Shown in pieces: positions 1 through 7,266 of a DNA stretch of 9,588 bases; the first letter of the stretch is position 1, and the number at the start of each line of letters is the position of its first letter. A model generated the notes under the pieces. The model searched no databases. It had not been told where the DNA came from and saw only the letters and a program-made list of their open reading frames with translations. This DNA comes from an uncultured Brevinema sp. GTDB lineage: Bacteria > Spirochaetota > Brevinematia > Brevinematales > Brevinemataceae. Where the stretch lies: positions 1 to 9,588 of the forward strand of contig CAMQSH010000068.1 in NCBI GenBank assembly GCA_947036575.1, in the 5' to 3' direction. Position numbers and translations under genes: made by a program.

Positions 1-19
1 TTAAAAATTTGAGGCCCCT

Positions 20-883
20 ATGACAAAATGGTATGTTTTATTTATCTTTTTTATTACTTTAACTCCTATAACATCAACTACTCAAAACAGTTACCCTCAA
101 TATGATAACAATGAAGCCTATTCATCTGATGCCTTAAATCGTCTTTATATTGTAGGCTTACAATATCTCAATAATAATGAATTAACTCAAGCTGAGATTT
201 CTTTTAGAAGTATTATTGCTTTTCCTTTTAGAAGTAAAGATTGGCGTACAACTCGTTATTACAAAGGTAAAGCTCATTTTTATTTAGGAGATATTTATTT
301 TATCCAAAAAAGATATGATAAAGCAGTTTATAATTATCAACAAATAGTACAAGAATATGCAGAAATTGAAGAATATTCTTACGCTCTCTATAAACTAGGA
401 AGAAGTTTAATCTTAAATAAAGAAGAATCCAGAGGTATAGAAGTGTTAAAAGACTATAATTATAATTATGGTACTAAAGATCAAAATGCAGATAATACTC
501 TTTATTGGATAGCTCAAGGATATATAGGTGCAGAAAATTACAATGCAGCTCTTCAAATATTACATCAAATTTTAAGAGATTTTCCTAATTCAGGAATGGC
601 TTATGATATTCGAATTTTAATTGCTAAATTAGAAACTGCTCCTAGTTCTAGCCCTATATCTCAGAATTTAAAACAAAATATTCAAAGAGATGTTGATAAT
701 AGTCGTAAAACTATGAATACTATTGCAGAAGAAAAGGAACTTGTTGATAGGATTAAGCAAGTACTAACTCTAAAAGAACAATTATTGCACCTAAAGGAAA
801 GAAAATTAAATCTACTGGAATCAATTGGTCAAACAAGAGCTAAAACCCTAAAAGAGAAAAATATAAATATTACAATAGATTAG
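20..883 (+). CDS. Exported TPR-repeat protein with C-terminal coiled coil
   Basis: This 287-aa protein has no assignable specific function. Residues 1-20 form a Sec-type signal peptide (one Lys, then a hydrophobic core rich in Phe, Ile and Leu). There is no cysteine nearby, so it is not an obvious lipoprotein and is probably periplasmic. Residues about 39-200 carry helical TPR-like units near 39-70, 82-115, 120-150 and 159-190, with typical patterns such as YLGDIYFIQKRYDKAVYNYQ. This resembles BamD/YbgF-type periplasmic TPR scaffolds, which mediate protein-protein contacts. After a Ser/Pro linker (about 206-215), residues 225-280 are highly charged and predicted coiled coil. The start is supported by TGAGG at 10-14, five bases upstream of the ATG. 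The next gene follows after 44 bp and has the same layout of signal peptide and C-terminal coiled coil, so the two products may act together. That pairing is inference. Confidence 0.8.
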   Translation: MTKWYVLFIFFITLTPITSTTQNSYPQYDNNEAYSSDALNRLYIVGLQYLNNNELTQAEISFRSIIAFPFRSKDWRTTRYYKGKAHFYLGDIYFIQKRYDKAVYNYQQIVQEYAEIEEYSYALYKLGRSLILNKEESRGIEVLKDYNYNYGTKDQNADNTLYWIAQGYIGAENYNAALQILHQILRDFPNSGMAYDIRILIAKLETAPSSSPISQNLKQNIQRDVDNSRKTMNTIAEEKELVDRIKQVLTLKEQLLHLKERKLNLLESIGQTRAKTLKEKNINITID

Positions 884-927
884 TATATATTTATATAGCT
901 CTATATTACATACAACTAGGAGAATCT

Positions 928-2625
928 ATGAATTACACATTCAGATTTCTATTCTTTTTTATCATTCTAACATTATCAAATTCTAATACATATACTCAAT
1001 CCAAAGAATGGATCAATATCTCTAATGAATACGTAAGTGTAAACATGGATATTAAAACAGGTAGATATATTGTTTATGATGTTGCAAATGATTATGCTCC
1101 GCCTGAAATCGAAAAATCGTTTTTTCCTCAATCTTTTCTCAAATATACATCCCCTATTTCATCTAAAGATCAAAAATATTTACCAATATTAGGCTCATCA
1201 ACAAACGCTCTAAATGTCACTACTATAAATATTGATGGGACTCCTGTTGTTTTTGGCTCTGAAAATGGTCAATGGCTTAGTCATCCTATTGTTCAAAGTA
1301 ATAGTATTATTTATGGATGGGCTATTGGTGGCTTAGAGATTATCCAAACAATTACCATTGTTACGAATACTGAAACTTTATTCCCTGATGCTGTTTTAAT
1401 CACATACGATGTTGTTAATAAAAACTCTAGCAATTCTAGACAAGTAGCAGCTAGAATAGTTTTAGATCCTAATGTTGGAGATAATCAAACTAATGCTTTC
1501 TTTTTACCTAATCATGATGTTATCAATACAGAATACTCTGCTACTTTAGAATCATTACCTGAATATTGGCTCACATCAGATTTTACTGGTGAATTATCCC
1601 AATCTTCGTTGAAAGGTTTTATACAAAATCAACATCCTATTAAACCAAGCAGAATATATCTTACTACTATTGATCAAGCACTCCGTAATATTTGGGAATA
1701 TAATCATTCTAAATATATATCAATTAATAAAAAAGATAATGCTGTAGTTTTATTTTTTGACAATCAATCAGTAGCTCCCAACTCTTCTCTCAGAATTGCT
1801 TCAACTATGATTGGAATACCTTCTTTAATTAATGTTTTTGGAAATAATGGACTAGAAATTCGTACTAGTAGTTTTACTAGTCAACAAACAACTCCTTTAT
1901 CTGTAGATTTATGGTTACAAAATATAAATACTGAACTTTTTGATGAAGTTGTCCTAGAACTAAAAGTTCCTCCAACATTAGAAGTTTATGATTCTATTAT
2001 TAAAAGAGTTGACGATGTTGGTTACGGAAACAAGTACCCTGTTAATTGGAATATAGCATCTAAATCAAAACAAGGTAATACCCACGATATATTAATAGAT
2101 GTAAAAGGTTATCAAAATGGAATCATTACTTCTCAATTTGATATACCCATCACTATAAATATTGATGATGAATTCATAAATAATAATGCTAAAATTTTAC
2201 TTGATACTATCGATAAAACTAAAAAAACAGTACAACAGTTAACCCCTGTTTCGGAAAAAACGAATATTCTCATTGTCTCTGAATTTAACCCTGGTGATAC
2301 CTATGGAAGTGCTAGTGAAAGTTTATCTCAGATATATAAATATCTACAAAAAAATGATAATATTGAAAATAAACAAATTATTAAAATGATAGAAACAGAA
2401 CAAGTACTAATTCAAGAAATTGTTGATATAGAAAGAAGCCTTTTAGATATTAATAAACAATATGATATTTTGTTAGGAATTTATGAAAGACTTTATAATG
2501 ATAGTTCTAAAATCGATAGAGAACAAATAAATATCCAAAAACTTACTGATAACATTAGTAATATTGAAGAAAAACTCAAACAACAAGAGTCTATGGTGTC
2601 TAATATAACATCTAATCTAAATTAA
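928..2625 (+). CDS. Exported protein of unknown function, beta-rich with C-terminal coiled coil
   Basis: I do not recognise this 565-aa protein. Residues 1-23 are a signal peptide (MNYTFRF, then a Phe/Ile/Leu core) without a lipobox cysteine, so a periplasmic location is likely. Residues about 25-415 read as alternating beta-strand segments rich in Asn, Ser, Thr and Ile, with no transmembrane helices. A section near residues 300-412 resembles immunoglobulin-like or adhesion-type strands, but I cannot name a fold. From about 418 the protein becomes helical, and residues about 475-563 form a long coiled coil (for example IERSLLDINKQYDILLGIYE). The start is fixed by AGGAG at 918-922, five bases before the ATG. 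It probably shares a transcript with the upstream TPR gene and ends just before the palindromic terminator. A role in the envelope or the periplasmic flagellar apparatus is possible but unproven. Confidence 0.75.
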   Translation: MNYTFRFLFFFIILTLSNSNTYTQSKEWINISNEYVSVNMDIKTGRYIVYDVANDYAPPEIEKSFFPQSFLKYTSPISSKDQKYLPILGSSTNALNVTTINIDGTPVVFGSENGQWLSHPIVQSNSIIYGWAIGGLEIIQTITIVTNTETLFPDAVLITYDVVNKNSSNSRQVAARIVLDPNVGDNQTNAFFLPNHDVINTEYSATLESLPEYWLTSDFTGELSQSSLKGFIQNQHPIKPSRIYLTTIDQALRNIWEYNHSKYISINKKDNAVVLFFDNQSVAPNSSLRIASTMIGIPSLINVFGNNGLEIRTSSFTSQQTTPLSVDLWLQNINTELFDEVVLELKVPPTLEVYDSIIKRVDDVGYGNKYPVNWNIASKSKQGNTHDILIDVKGYQNGIITSQFDIPITINIDDEFINNNAKILLDTIDKTKKTVQQLTPVSEKTNILIVSEFNPGDTYGSASESLSQIYKYLQKNDNIENKQIIKMIETEQVLIQEIVDIERSLLDINKQYDILLGIYERLYNDSSKIDREQINIQKLTDNISNIEEKLKQQESMVSNITSNLN

Positions 2626-2633
2626 TAATTTTA

Positions 2634-2683
2634 ATCTATAAATAAAATACCCCTTGAATTCAAGGGGTATTTTATTTATAGAT
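2634..2683. terminator. Perfect 50-bp palindrome, bidirectional intrinsic terminator
   Basis: The 25 bases of each arm are exact reverse complements, centred on GAATTC at 2656-2661. The core is a CCCCTTG/CAAGGGG stem flanked by an A-rich run (AATAAAATA) on the left and the matching TATTTTATT on the right. Either strand therefore gives a GC stem followed by a U-rich tail. It starts 9 bp after the stop of the 565-aa gene and separates it from the rpoN unit. This is the only strong terminator I can find in the window. Confidence 0.9.
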
Positions 2684-2700
2684 ATTTTCATATATTTATT

Positions 2701-2729
2701 TTGCATTTTTTGTAGAAATGTGATATATT
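2701..2729 (+). promoter_or_regulatory. Candidate sigma-70 promoter with extended -10, upstream of rpoN
   Basis: TTGCAT at 2701-2706 and TATATT at 2724-2729 are separated by 17 bp. TG at 2721-2722 sits one base before the -10, making an extended -10 element. The -35 matches the consensus in only its first three bases. Transcription would begin near 2736, leaving a leader of about 24 nt before the rpoN ATG. The region is so AT-rich that chance matches are common, so this is only a candidate. It is in the expected place, immediately after the terminator. Confidence 0.4.
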
Positions 2730-2745
2730 ATGTATTATATGTAAT

Positions 2746-2751
2746 TATACT
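2746..2751 (+). promoter_or_regulatory. Alternative -10 box (TATACT) implying a leaderless rpoN mRNA
   Basis: TATACT matches five of six bases of the TATAAT consensus and ends eight bases before the rpoN ATG at 2760. A start site the usual distance downstream would fall at or within about two bases of the ATG, giving a leaderless transcript. This fits the absence of any Shine-Dalgarno sequence before rpoN. No good -35 lies 17 bp upstream, so the call is weak and competes with the extended -10 at 2721-2729. Confidence 0.25.
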
Positions 2752-2759
2752 TTATTTAT

Positions 2760-4010
2760 ATGGAGTATTATCTGATACACACACAACAAGAACAAAATTC
2801 TATATTTTCTCAAACAATGGCATTAAATTTATCTATTTTAACAATGAATAAAGTAAGTCTAAATATATTAATGTCTGAATTAGCTGATAAAAACCCTATA
2901 GTAAATGTAGATAATATTTATACTCCTTGGAAAGATAGTTTTACAACAAAAAATACTTCTATTATTTTTGAAGATATCCTTACTGAAGAAAAAAAACTAT
3001 TTGATACACTTAGAGAAGAATTAATCTTAGAGTTAGATGAATCAGATTATCCTACTCTATATCTTCTTATAGGCAATCTTTCTTCTAATGGATTTTTGAC
3101 TGCATCTCTTCAAAAATTATGCAAAGGTACTAATTTCAATTTAGAAAGAGTAGAAAAAATAAGAACGCTTATGATGAATAGCTCTTACTTAGGGCTAGCA
3201 TCTCTAAATAGTGCTGAATATTTATCATTTATGACACAACATTTTTACACAATAAATAGCTTAGAATACAAAGTTTCTACTGTATTAAGTAATCATTCTA
3301 ACAAAAATATAAGTATAGATAAAATAGCAAAATATATTGATATTGAGAAAGATCTTTTACAAAAAGCTCTACAAAACATCAAAAAAATAGTAAGTAGCCC
3401 TTTAGATGAAAAGAATAGTAGATTTATTTATCCAGATTTTATAATTACTGTACAAGATGATAAACTTACAATAGTACCAGCGACTTTTTTAACTCCATCT
3501 TTATCTATAAAAGATTATAAAGAAAATAGTTACACAATTAAAGAATTAAAATCTTTTTTAAAAGAAGCTAATATCATAAAAAAAGCTCTAAATTTAAGAA
3601 TGGAATCATTACAAAAACATGCTGAAGCTCTTATATTGGCAAGAAGTGATTTTTTTCTTAAAAAAGAAGATCAAACTATAGAATATAATAATAAGATTCA
3701 ATTAAAAGATATAGCCGAAATTACAGGGAGACATATATCTACTGTTTCAAGAACCTTAAAAGATAGATATTTTATGTTTAATAAACAAATTTTCCCTTTT
3801 TCCATTTTATGGAATCGTAAAATAGGTATTGCTGATACCTATACTATTAAAAATATTATAAAACAACTAATTGAAAATGAAAATGATGTTTCACCTTTAT
3901 CTGATACTACTATTACTGACATTCTACATAAAAAAGGAATAAAAATAGCACGACGTACTGTTAATAAATATAGAAAAGAGCTTAAGATAAACTCATCATA
4001 TCAACGATAG
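2760..4010 (+). CDS. rpoN: RNA polymerase sigma-54 factor RpoN
   Basis: This is the sigma-54 factor that directs RNA polymerase to -24/-12 promoters and needs AAA+ activators; in many flagellated bacteria it controls flagellar genes. The signature RpoN box ARRTVNKYRK (residues 397-406, consensus ARRTVAKYRE) recognises the -24 element. The helix-turn-helix LKDIAEITGRHISTVSRTL lies at 315-333, and the core-binding region holds IGNLSSNGFLT (104-114). Region I (about 8-50) is recognisable by SLNILMSELADKNPIVN (33-49) but has lost much of the usual Gln-rich pattern. The acidic region II (about 51-85) is short. At 416 aa it is somewhat smaller than the usual 430-500. The ATG at 2760 is needed to keep region I, yet no Shine-Dalgarno sequence precedes it. 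An in-frame stop at 2742-2744 excludes a much longer form. The fapA gene follows after 25 bp. I found no sigma-54 promoter in the window. Confidence 0.96.
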   Translation: MEYYLIHTQQEQNSIFSQTMALNLSILTMNKVSLNILMSELADKNPIVNVDNIYTPWKDSFTTKNTSIIFEDILTEEKKLFDTLREELILELDESDYPTLYLLIGNLSSNGFLTASLQKLCKGTNFNLERVEKIRTLMMNSSYLGLASLNSAEYLSFMTQHFYTINSLEYKVSTVLSNHSNKNISIDKIAKYIDIEKDLLQKALQNIKKIVSSPLDEKNSRFIYPDFIITVQDDKLTIVPATFLTPSLSIKDYKENSYTIKELKSFLKEANIIKKALNLRMESLQKHAEALILARSDFFLKKEDQTIEYNNKIQLKDIAEITGRHISTVSRTLKDRYFMFNKQIFPFSILWNRKIGIADTYTIKNIIKQLIENENDVSPLSDTTITDILHKKGIKIARRTVNKYRKELKINSSYQR

Positions 4011-4035
4011 TATAAGCTTTATATCTGAGGAAATT

Positions 4036-5985
4036 ATGGAACGATTACAACAATTAATAGAGAGAGATCAGTGGTCTGAATTACTTACAGGAGCTCAAGA
4101 TCTTTATAAACAATCTATAGATTCTGAAATAGAAGTCCTTGCTTTTTCTGAAAAAGCAGCTATTAAAAAAGCTTCTGAAATTTTTAATACACCAAAAGAG
4201 TATTTAGAATTTTCTCTTACTAGTCAAGGAAAAAGTTCTTTATTTGGTTTTATTAAAACTCCTTCTAGTTATATTTTTTCTGTAAAAGAAGAGTTTAGAC
4301 ATTTATTCACTGTTAATATTGATTTCAATCAATTTAATGACTTAGCTAAAAATAAAGATGGATCTTTACGTTTAATAATGAAACAAAGAGGTTTATTCCT
4401 ACAAGTATTCAAACCTGAAGGAACAGGACGAGCCCTAACCAAAGAAAATATTCTACAAGAACTTCATCTTAGAGGATATGATTCCATTGTTGAAAAACTA
4501 ATAATAGAAGCTCTTACAACCTTTGAACCTGTTGTTATTGCACCTTATATACAGTCTTTAGATAATGATTCTAAATTTAATATTACTATTTCCAAAGATA
4601 ATATGGAAGCTTTTTTAAAATTTTCTCAACCAATAGAACATGGAAGAATCCCTGACTTAGACGAAATCCTCACAACCTTAAAAAGTAAGGATGTTGTGTT
4701 TGGAATTAATAACAAATACATAACAGAAGCACTTGAAAATGAATTATATAATATACCTATTCTTATAGCTGATGGTACTTTTCCTACACATGGAACTAAT
4801 GCTTATATTGAATATACATTTCCTACAGGGAGTGATACGTTCAAACATGCTGTTAGATCTGATGGAAGTGTAGATTTTAAAGAACTAAATATCATTCATA
4901 ATGTTCATGAAAACACCGTATTAGCTACGATGATACCTGCTACAAAAGGTCAAGTCGGACACACTGTTCTAGGTGGTATTTTACCAGCAAATGATGGAAC
5001 TACTACAGAATGGAATATTGGATCTAATGTGCATTTGTCTCCAAACAAAATGGAAGCTCTTGCTAGTCAAACAGGTCAAGTTTATCTCAAAAACAAACAA
5101 ATTTGTGTAGATCCTGCTTTAGAAATAGCTTCTAATGTTGACCTAAGTGTTGGTAATATTGATTTCCTTGGTAATATTATTATTAAAGGTGGTATTGATG
5201 ATGGATTTAGTGTCATATCTGGCGGTAATATAGAAGTTTATGGACATATTGGAAGATGTTTTATGCATGCTGAAGGGAATATTATAGCCCATCAAGGTAT
5301 TCAAGGAAAAGATGATGGTGAAATAAGCTGTAAAGGAAATCTCTTTGCTCGTTTTATTGAAAGAGCTACTGTATCTGTTGGTGGGAATCTTATTGTTACA
5401 AAAGCCTTGCTTCATAGTAAAGTTATCGGGGATAAAGGGGTTTACGTTACAGGAGATAAAAAATCCATTATCGCTGGTGGAGATATTAAAGCACAACATG
5501 AAATTGTAGCTACTATAATAGGTGCTGAGTCCTATATTGAGACCAAAATTGAAGTTGCTTATTCAAAAAGAGGCTTGAATAAAATTGATAGTCTTAACAA
5601 ATCTCTAGCATCTTTAGAAACCCAAATAGAAGAAATTTCAACCCAGTTAAATATGTTACCAGATAATACTGCTAAATCAAAAAGTCTACAAAAAAGTCTT
5701 TTTGTATTAGAAAAGCAAAGAGATAAGACCTTAGAATCCCTTGAACATACAAAAGAAACCTTACATACATTAAAAACAAGTGCATCTATATCAGCTTCAA
5801 AATCATTAATGCCTGGTGTAAAAATTAAGATTGGAGATAGTAATTTAGATATAACAGCTACCCAACGTTCTGGAACACTAAGAAATACTGATCATCAAAT
5901 TCTCATTGAAACATACAATCCATCTAAATTTATGCAAGATTTAGCTACAGAAACTAAGAAAGATACTAAAAAAAATAAACGTTAA
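4036..5985 (+). CDS. fapA: FapA/DUF342 family flagellar assembly protein with N-terminal Jag_N-like domain
   Basis: This 649-aa cytoplasmic protein belongs to the FapA (DUF342) family. Members of the family are polar factors needed for flagellar assembly in Vibrio, and relatives sit beside flagellar genes in spirochaetes (from memory). Residues about 31-83 look like a Jag_N domain, with the tell-tale SLFGFIKTPSSYIFSV at 68-83. Residues about 90-330 form the family's N-terminal alpha/beta region, including TKGQVGHTVLGG (303-314), a typical DUF342 'G..G..V.G' segment. Residues about 365-505 are a right-handed beta-helix of short repeats (GNIIIKGGI, GGNIEVYGHI, GGNLIVTKAL, GGDIKAQHEI). A coiled coil spans about 514-582, followed by a short beta segment and a Lys-rich tail. 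The start is supported by TGAGG at 4026-4030. The gene follows rpoN closely and precedes the 271-aa gene by 29 bp, consistent with an operon. Confidence 0.9.
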   Translation: MERLQQLIERDQWSELLTGAQDLYKQSIDSEIEVLAFSEKAAIKKASEIFNTPKEYLEFSLTSQGKSSLFGFIKTPSSYIFSVKEEFRHLFTVNIDFNQFNDLAKNKDGSLRLIMKQRGLFLQVFKPEGTGRALTKENILQELHLRGYDSIVEKLIIEALTTFEPVVIAPYIQSLDNDSKFNITISKDNMEAFLKFSQPIEHGRIPDLDEILTTLKSKDVVFGINNKYITEALENELYNIPILIADGTFPTHGTNAYIEYTFPTGSDTFKHAVRSDGSVDFKELNIIHNVHENTVLATMIPATKGQVGHTVLGGILPANDGTTTEWNIGSNVHLSPNKMEALASQTGQVYLKNKQICVDPALEIASNVDLSVGNIDFLGNIIIKGGIDDGFSVISGGNIEVYGHIGRCFMHAEGNIIAHQGIQGKDDGEISCKGNLFARFIERATVSVGGNLIVTKALLHSKVIGDKGVYVTGDKKSIIAGGDIKAQHEIVATIIGAESYIETKIEVAYSKRGLNKIDSLNKSLASLETQIEEISTQLNMLPDNTAKSKSLQKSLFVLEKQRDKTLESLEHTKETLHTLKTSASISASKSLMPGVKIKIGDSNLDITATQRSGTLRNTDHQILIETYNPSKFMQDLATETKKDTKKNKR

Positions 5986-6014
5986 TATTAACTTATTATA
6001 AAGGTGAAAATACC

Positions 6015-6830
6015 ATGCATCAACTAAACGCTCATAAATCTACCATACTCTCTAAATTAAAAACACTTGAGAGAAAATTTACCTTAGCCTATAAAAGTAG
6101 TAAAGACACTACCAAAATATCAGAAATTTATAAGCATCTTTCTATTCTTGATGAAACAATCCGTAAATTAGACCAAAACAGTTTGACTTGGAAAGATCTT
6201 GAAATGATAGGTATTACTCGTAACCAAATTATAACTCAGGCTTCTGTAGTCGTAGAAGAAAGAACTCCTAGAGAATTTGACGACTTTACTTTGTTATCTG
6301 AAATCCCTATAAAAAATATTATTCCTGACAATTCAGATTCTACAGACTCAGATTTTATTAATATTTTATATTCTATACTTGATTATGTAAATAGTAATTA
6401 CCAGACTATTTTTACTCAAAAAATCTTAGTATCCGCATCAAAAACTAATTATCTCAGAGAACATTTTTACATGCAATACCAAGATATTTCACATATTTTT
6501 CAAAGTTATGCTAATTTTATCAATATTTCATCAAATTCAGCTACTCATGAAGAGTTAGTTAAAAAAGAATATATACAATTAATCAAGGCTATTTATTTCT
6601 TTTTTACAAGTATACAAAATTATATAGAAATCATCACGAAAGATCATATTTTTTCAGATGAAGATTTTCTTCAAACTGTTACATCTACAGATAAAGATAT
6701 ATCGATTTATGGACTACCACTAAGTATAGCCTTAGAAGAATGTAATATTTTCATTTCAGAAGCATTACAGTATTTACATTTAAAAAATAAAGATCTTTTT
6801 GATGCTTTTCATTTAGATAAAAATTCATAA
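6015..6830 (+). CDS. Unrecognised 271-aa helical protein between fapA and the bactofilin gene
   Basis: I cannot assign a family. There is no signal peptide or convincing membrane segment, so a cytoplasmic location is expected. Residues 1-55 form a charged helical hairpin (ILSKLKTLERKF and ISEIYKHLSILDETIRKL). A short segment with TWKDLEMIGITRNQIITQA (58-76) reads like a compact helix-turn-helix or docking motif. Residues about 82-112 are an acidic, Pro-containing linker. Residues 113-271 are a helical bundle rich in Phe, Tyr and Ile. Its position, 29 bp behind fapA and 52 bp before the bactofilin gene, suggests a role with one of these polymer-forming proteins or with flagellar assembly. AAAGGTG at 6000-6006 is the ribosome binding site, eight bases before the ATG. 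Base composition matches its neighbours, with no sign of transfer. Confidence 0.8.
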   Translation: MHQLNAHKSTILSKLKTLERKFTLAYKSSKDTTKISEIYKHLSILDETIRKLDQNSLTWKDLEMIGITRNQIITQASVVVEERTPREFDDFTLLSEIPIKNIIPDNSDSTDSDFINILYSILDYVNSNYQTIFTQKILVSASKTNYLREHFYMQYQDISHIFQSYANFINISSNSATHEELVKKEYIQLIKAIYFFFTSIQNYIEIITKDHIFSDEDFLQTVTSTDKDISIYGLPLSIALEECNIFISEALQYLHLKNKDLFDAFHLDKNS

Positions 6831-6840
6831 CTTACTTATA

Positions 6841-6861
6841 TATTAAATATTAAATATTAAA
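6841..6861 (+). repeat. Three tandem copies of a 7-bp unit upstream of the bactofilin gene
   Basis: The unit TATTAAA is repeated exactly three times without a gap. It lies in the 52-bp gap between the stop of the 271-aa gene and the bactofilin ribosome binding site. It could vary in length by slippage, act as an AT-rich translation enhancer, or simply reflect low complexity. Confidence 0.85.
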
Positions 6862-6882
6862 GAATATTATTAGGAGAGCATA

Positions 6883-7260
6883 ATGCCTCATCGTATAAAA
6901 AACACAGAAAATATCATCGGTGAAAATTCTGTTTTTGAAGGAAGTATAACTCTTTCAGGAGCATTACGTATCGATGGAACTTTTCATGGAAAAGAACTCA
7001 CCATGGAACATATTACTATTGGTAAAACAGGAAAAATAAAATCTGAGATCAAAAGTCAATCTATTGTTGTTGAAGGTGTTGTATCAGGTAATATTAGTTG
7101 TTCAACCCGTGCAATGTTACTTCCTACAGCTAAAATATTAGGTGATATTTCTACCCCAGAACTCATTATTCAAAATGGTGTGATTTGGGATGGACATTGT
7201 CGTATTAGTAATAGTGACAATGAAAATGTAGCTAAAATTATTACTGACTCTTTTAAGTAA
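6883..7260 (+). CDS. Bactofilin (polymer-forming cytoskeletal protein)
   Basis: This 125-aa protein is a bactofilin (DUF583/CcmA-like). Bactofilins self-assemble without nucleotide into filaments or sheets that scaffold cell-wall enzymes, cell curvature or polar structures. In spirochaetes, bactofilins have been tied to helical cell shape (Leptospira). The core beta-helix spans residues about 11-108 with the usual repeats: IIGENSVFEGSI, LRIDGTFHGKEL, ITIGKTGKIKSEI, IVVEGVVSGNI and KILGDISTPELIIQNGVIWDG. The N-terminal tail is very short (about 10 residues) and lacks a hydrophobic anchor. The C-terminal tail after 110 is about 15 residues. Many bactofilin genes neighbour an M23 peptidase gene, which is absent here; instead pdxA follows after 6 bp. 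TAGGAG at 6871-6876 is the ribosome binding site, six bases before the ATG. Confidence 0.95.
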   Translation: MPHRIKNTENIIGENSVFEGSITLSGALRIDGTFHGKELTMEHITIGKTGKIKSEIKSQSIVVEGVVSGNISCSTRAMLLPTAKILGDISTPELIIQNGVIWDGHCRISNSDNENVAKIITDSFK

Positions 7261-7266
7261 TTAAAA

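Noticed and set aside
884..927. Small inverted repeat (ATATAG-CT-CTATAT) between the first two genes
   Set aside because: A six-bp AT-rich stem with a two-base loop and no U-tract is too weak for a terminator and expected by chance at this composition.
1864..1882. Two ACTAGT hexamers close together
   Set aside because: Short palindromic hexamers within coding sequence encoding Thr/Ser codons. There is no wider repeat or site structure.
2654..2851. 65-aa open frame on the + strand between the terminator and rpoN
   Set aside because: It starts inside the palindromic terminator, overlaps rpoN in another frame, has no ribosome binding site and encodes an AT-driven Ile/Tyr/Phe-rich peptide.
5143..5499. 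118-aa open frame on the - strand
   Set aside because: It lies wholly inside the beta-helix coding region of fapA, which has strong family motifs in the + frame. It is an antisense shadow.
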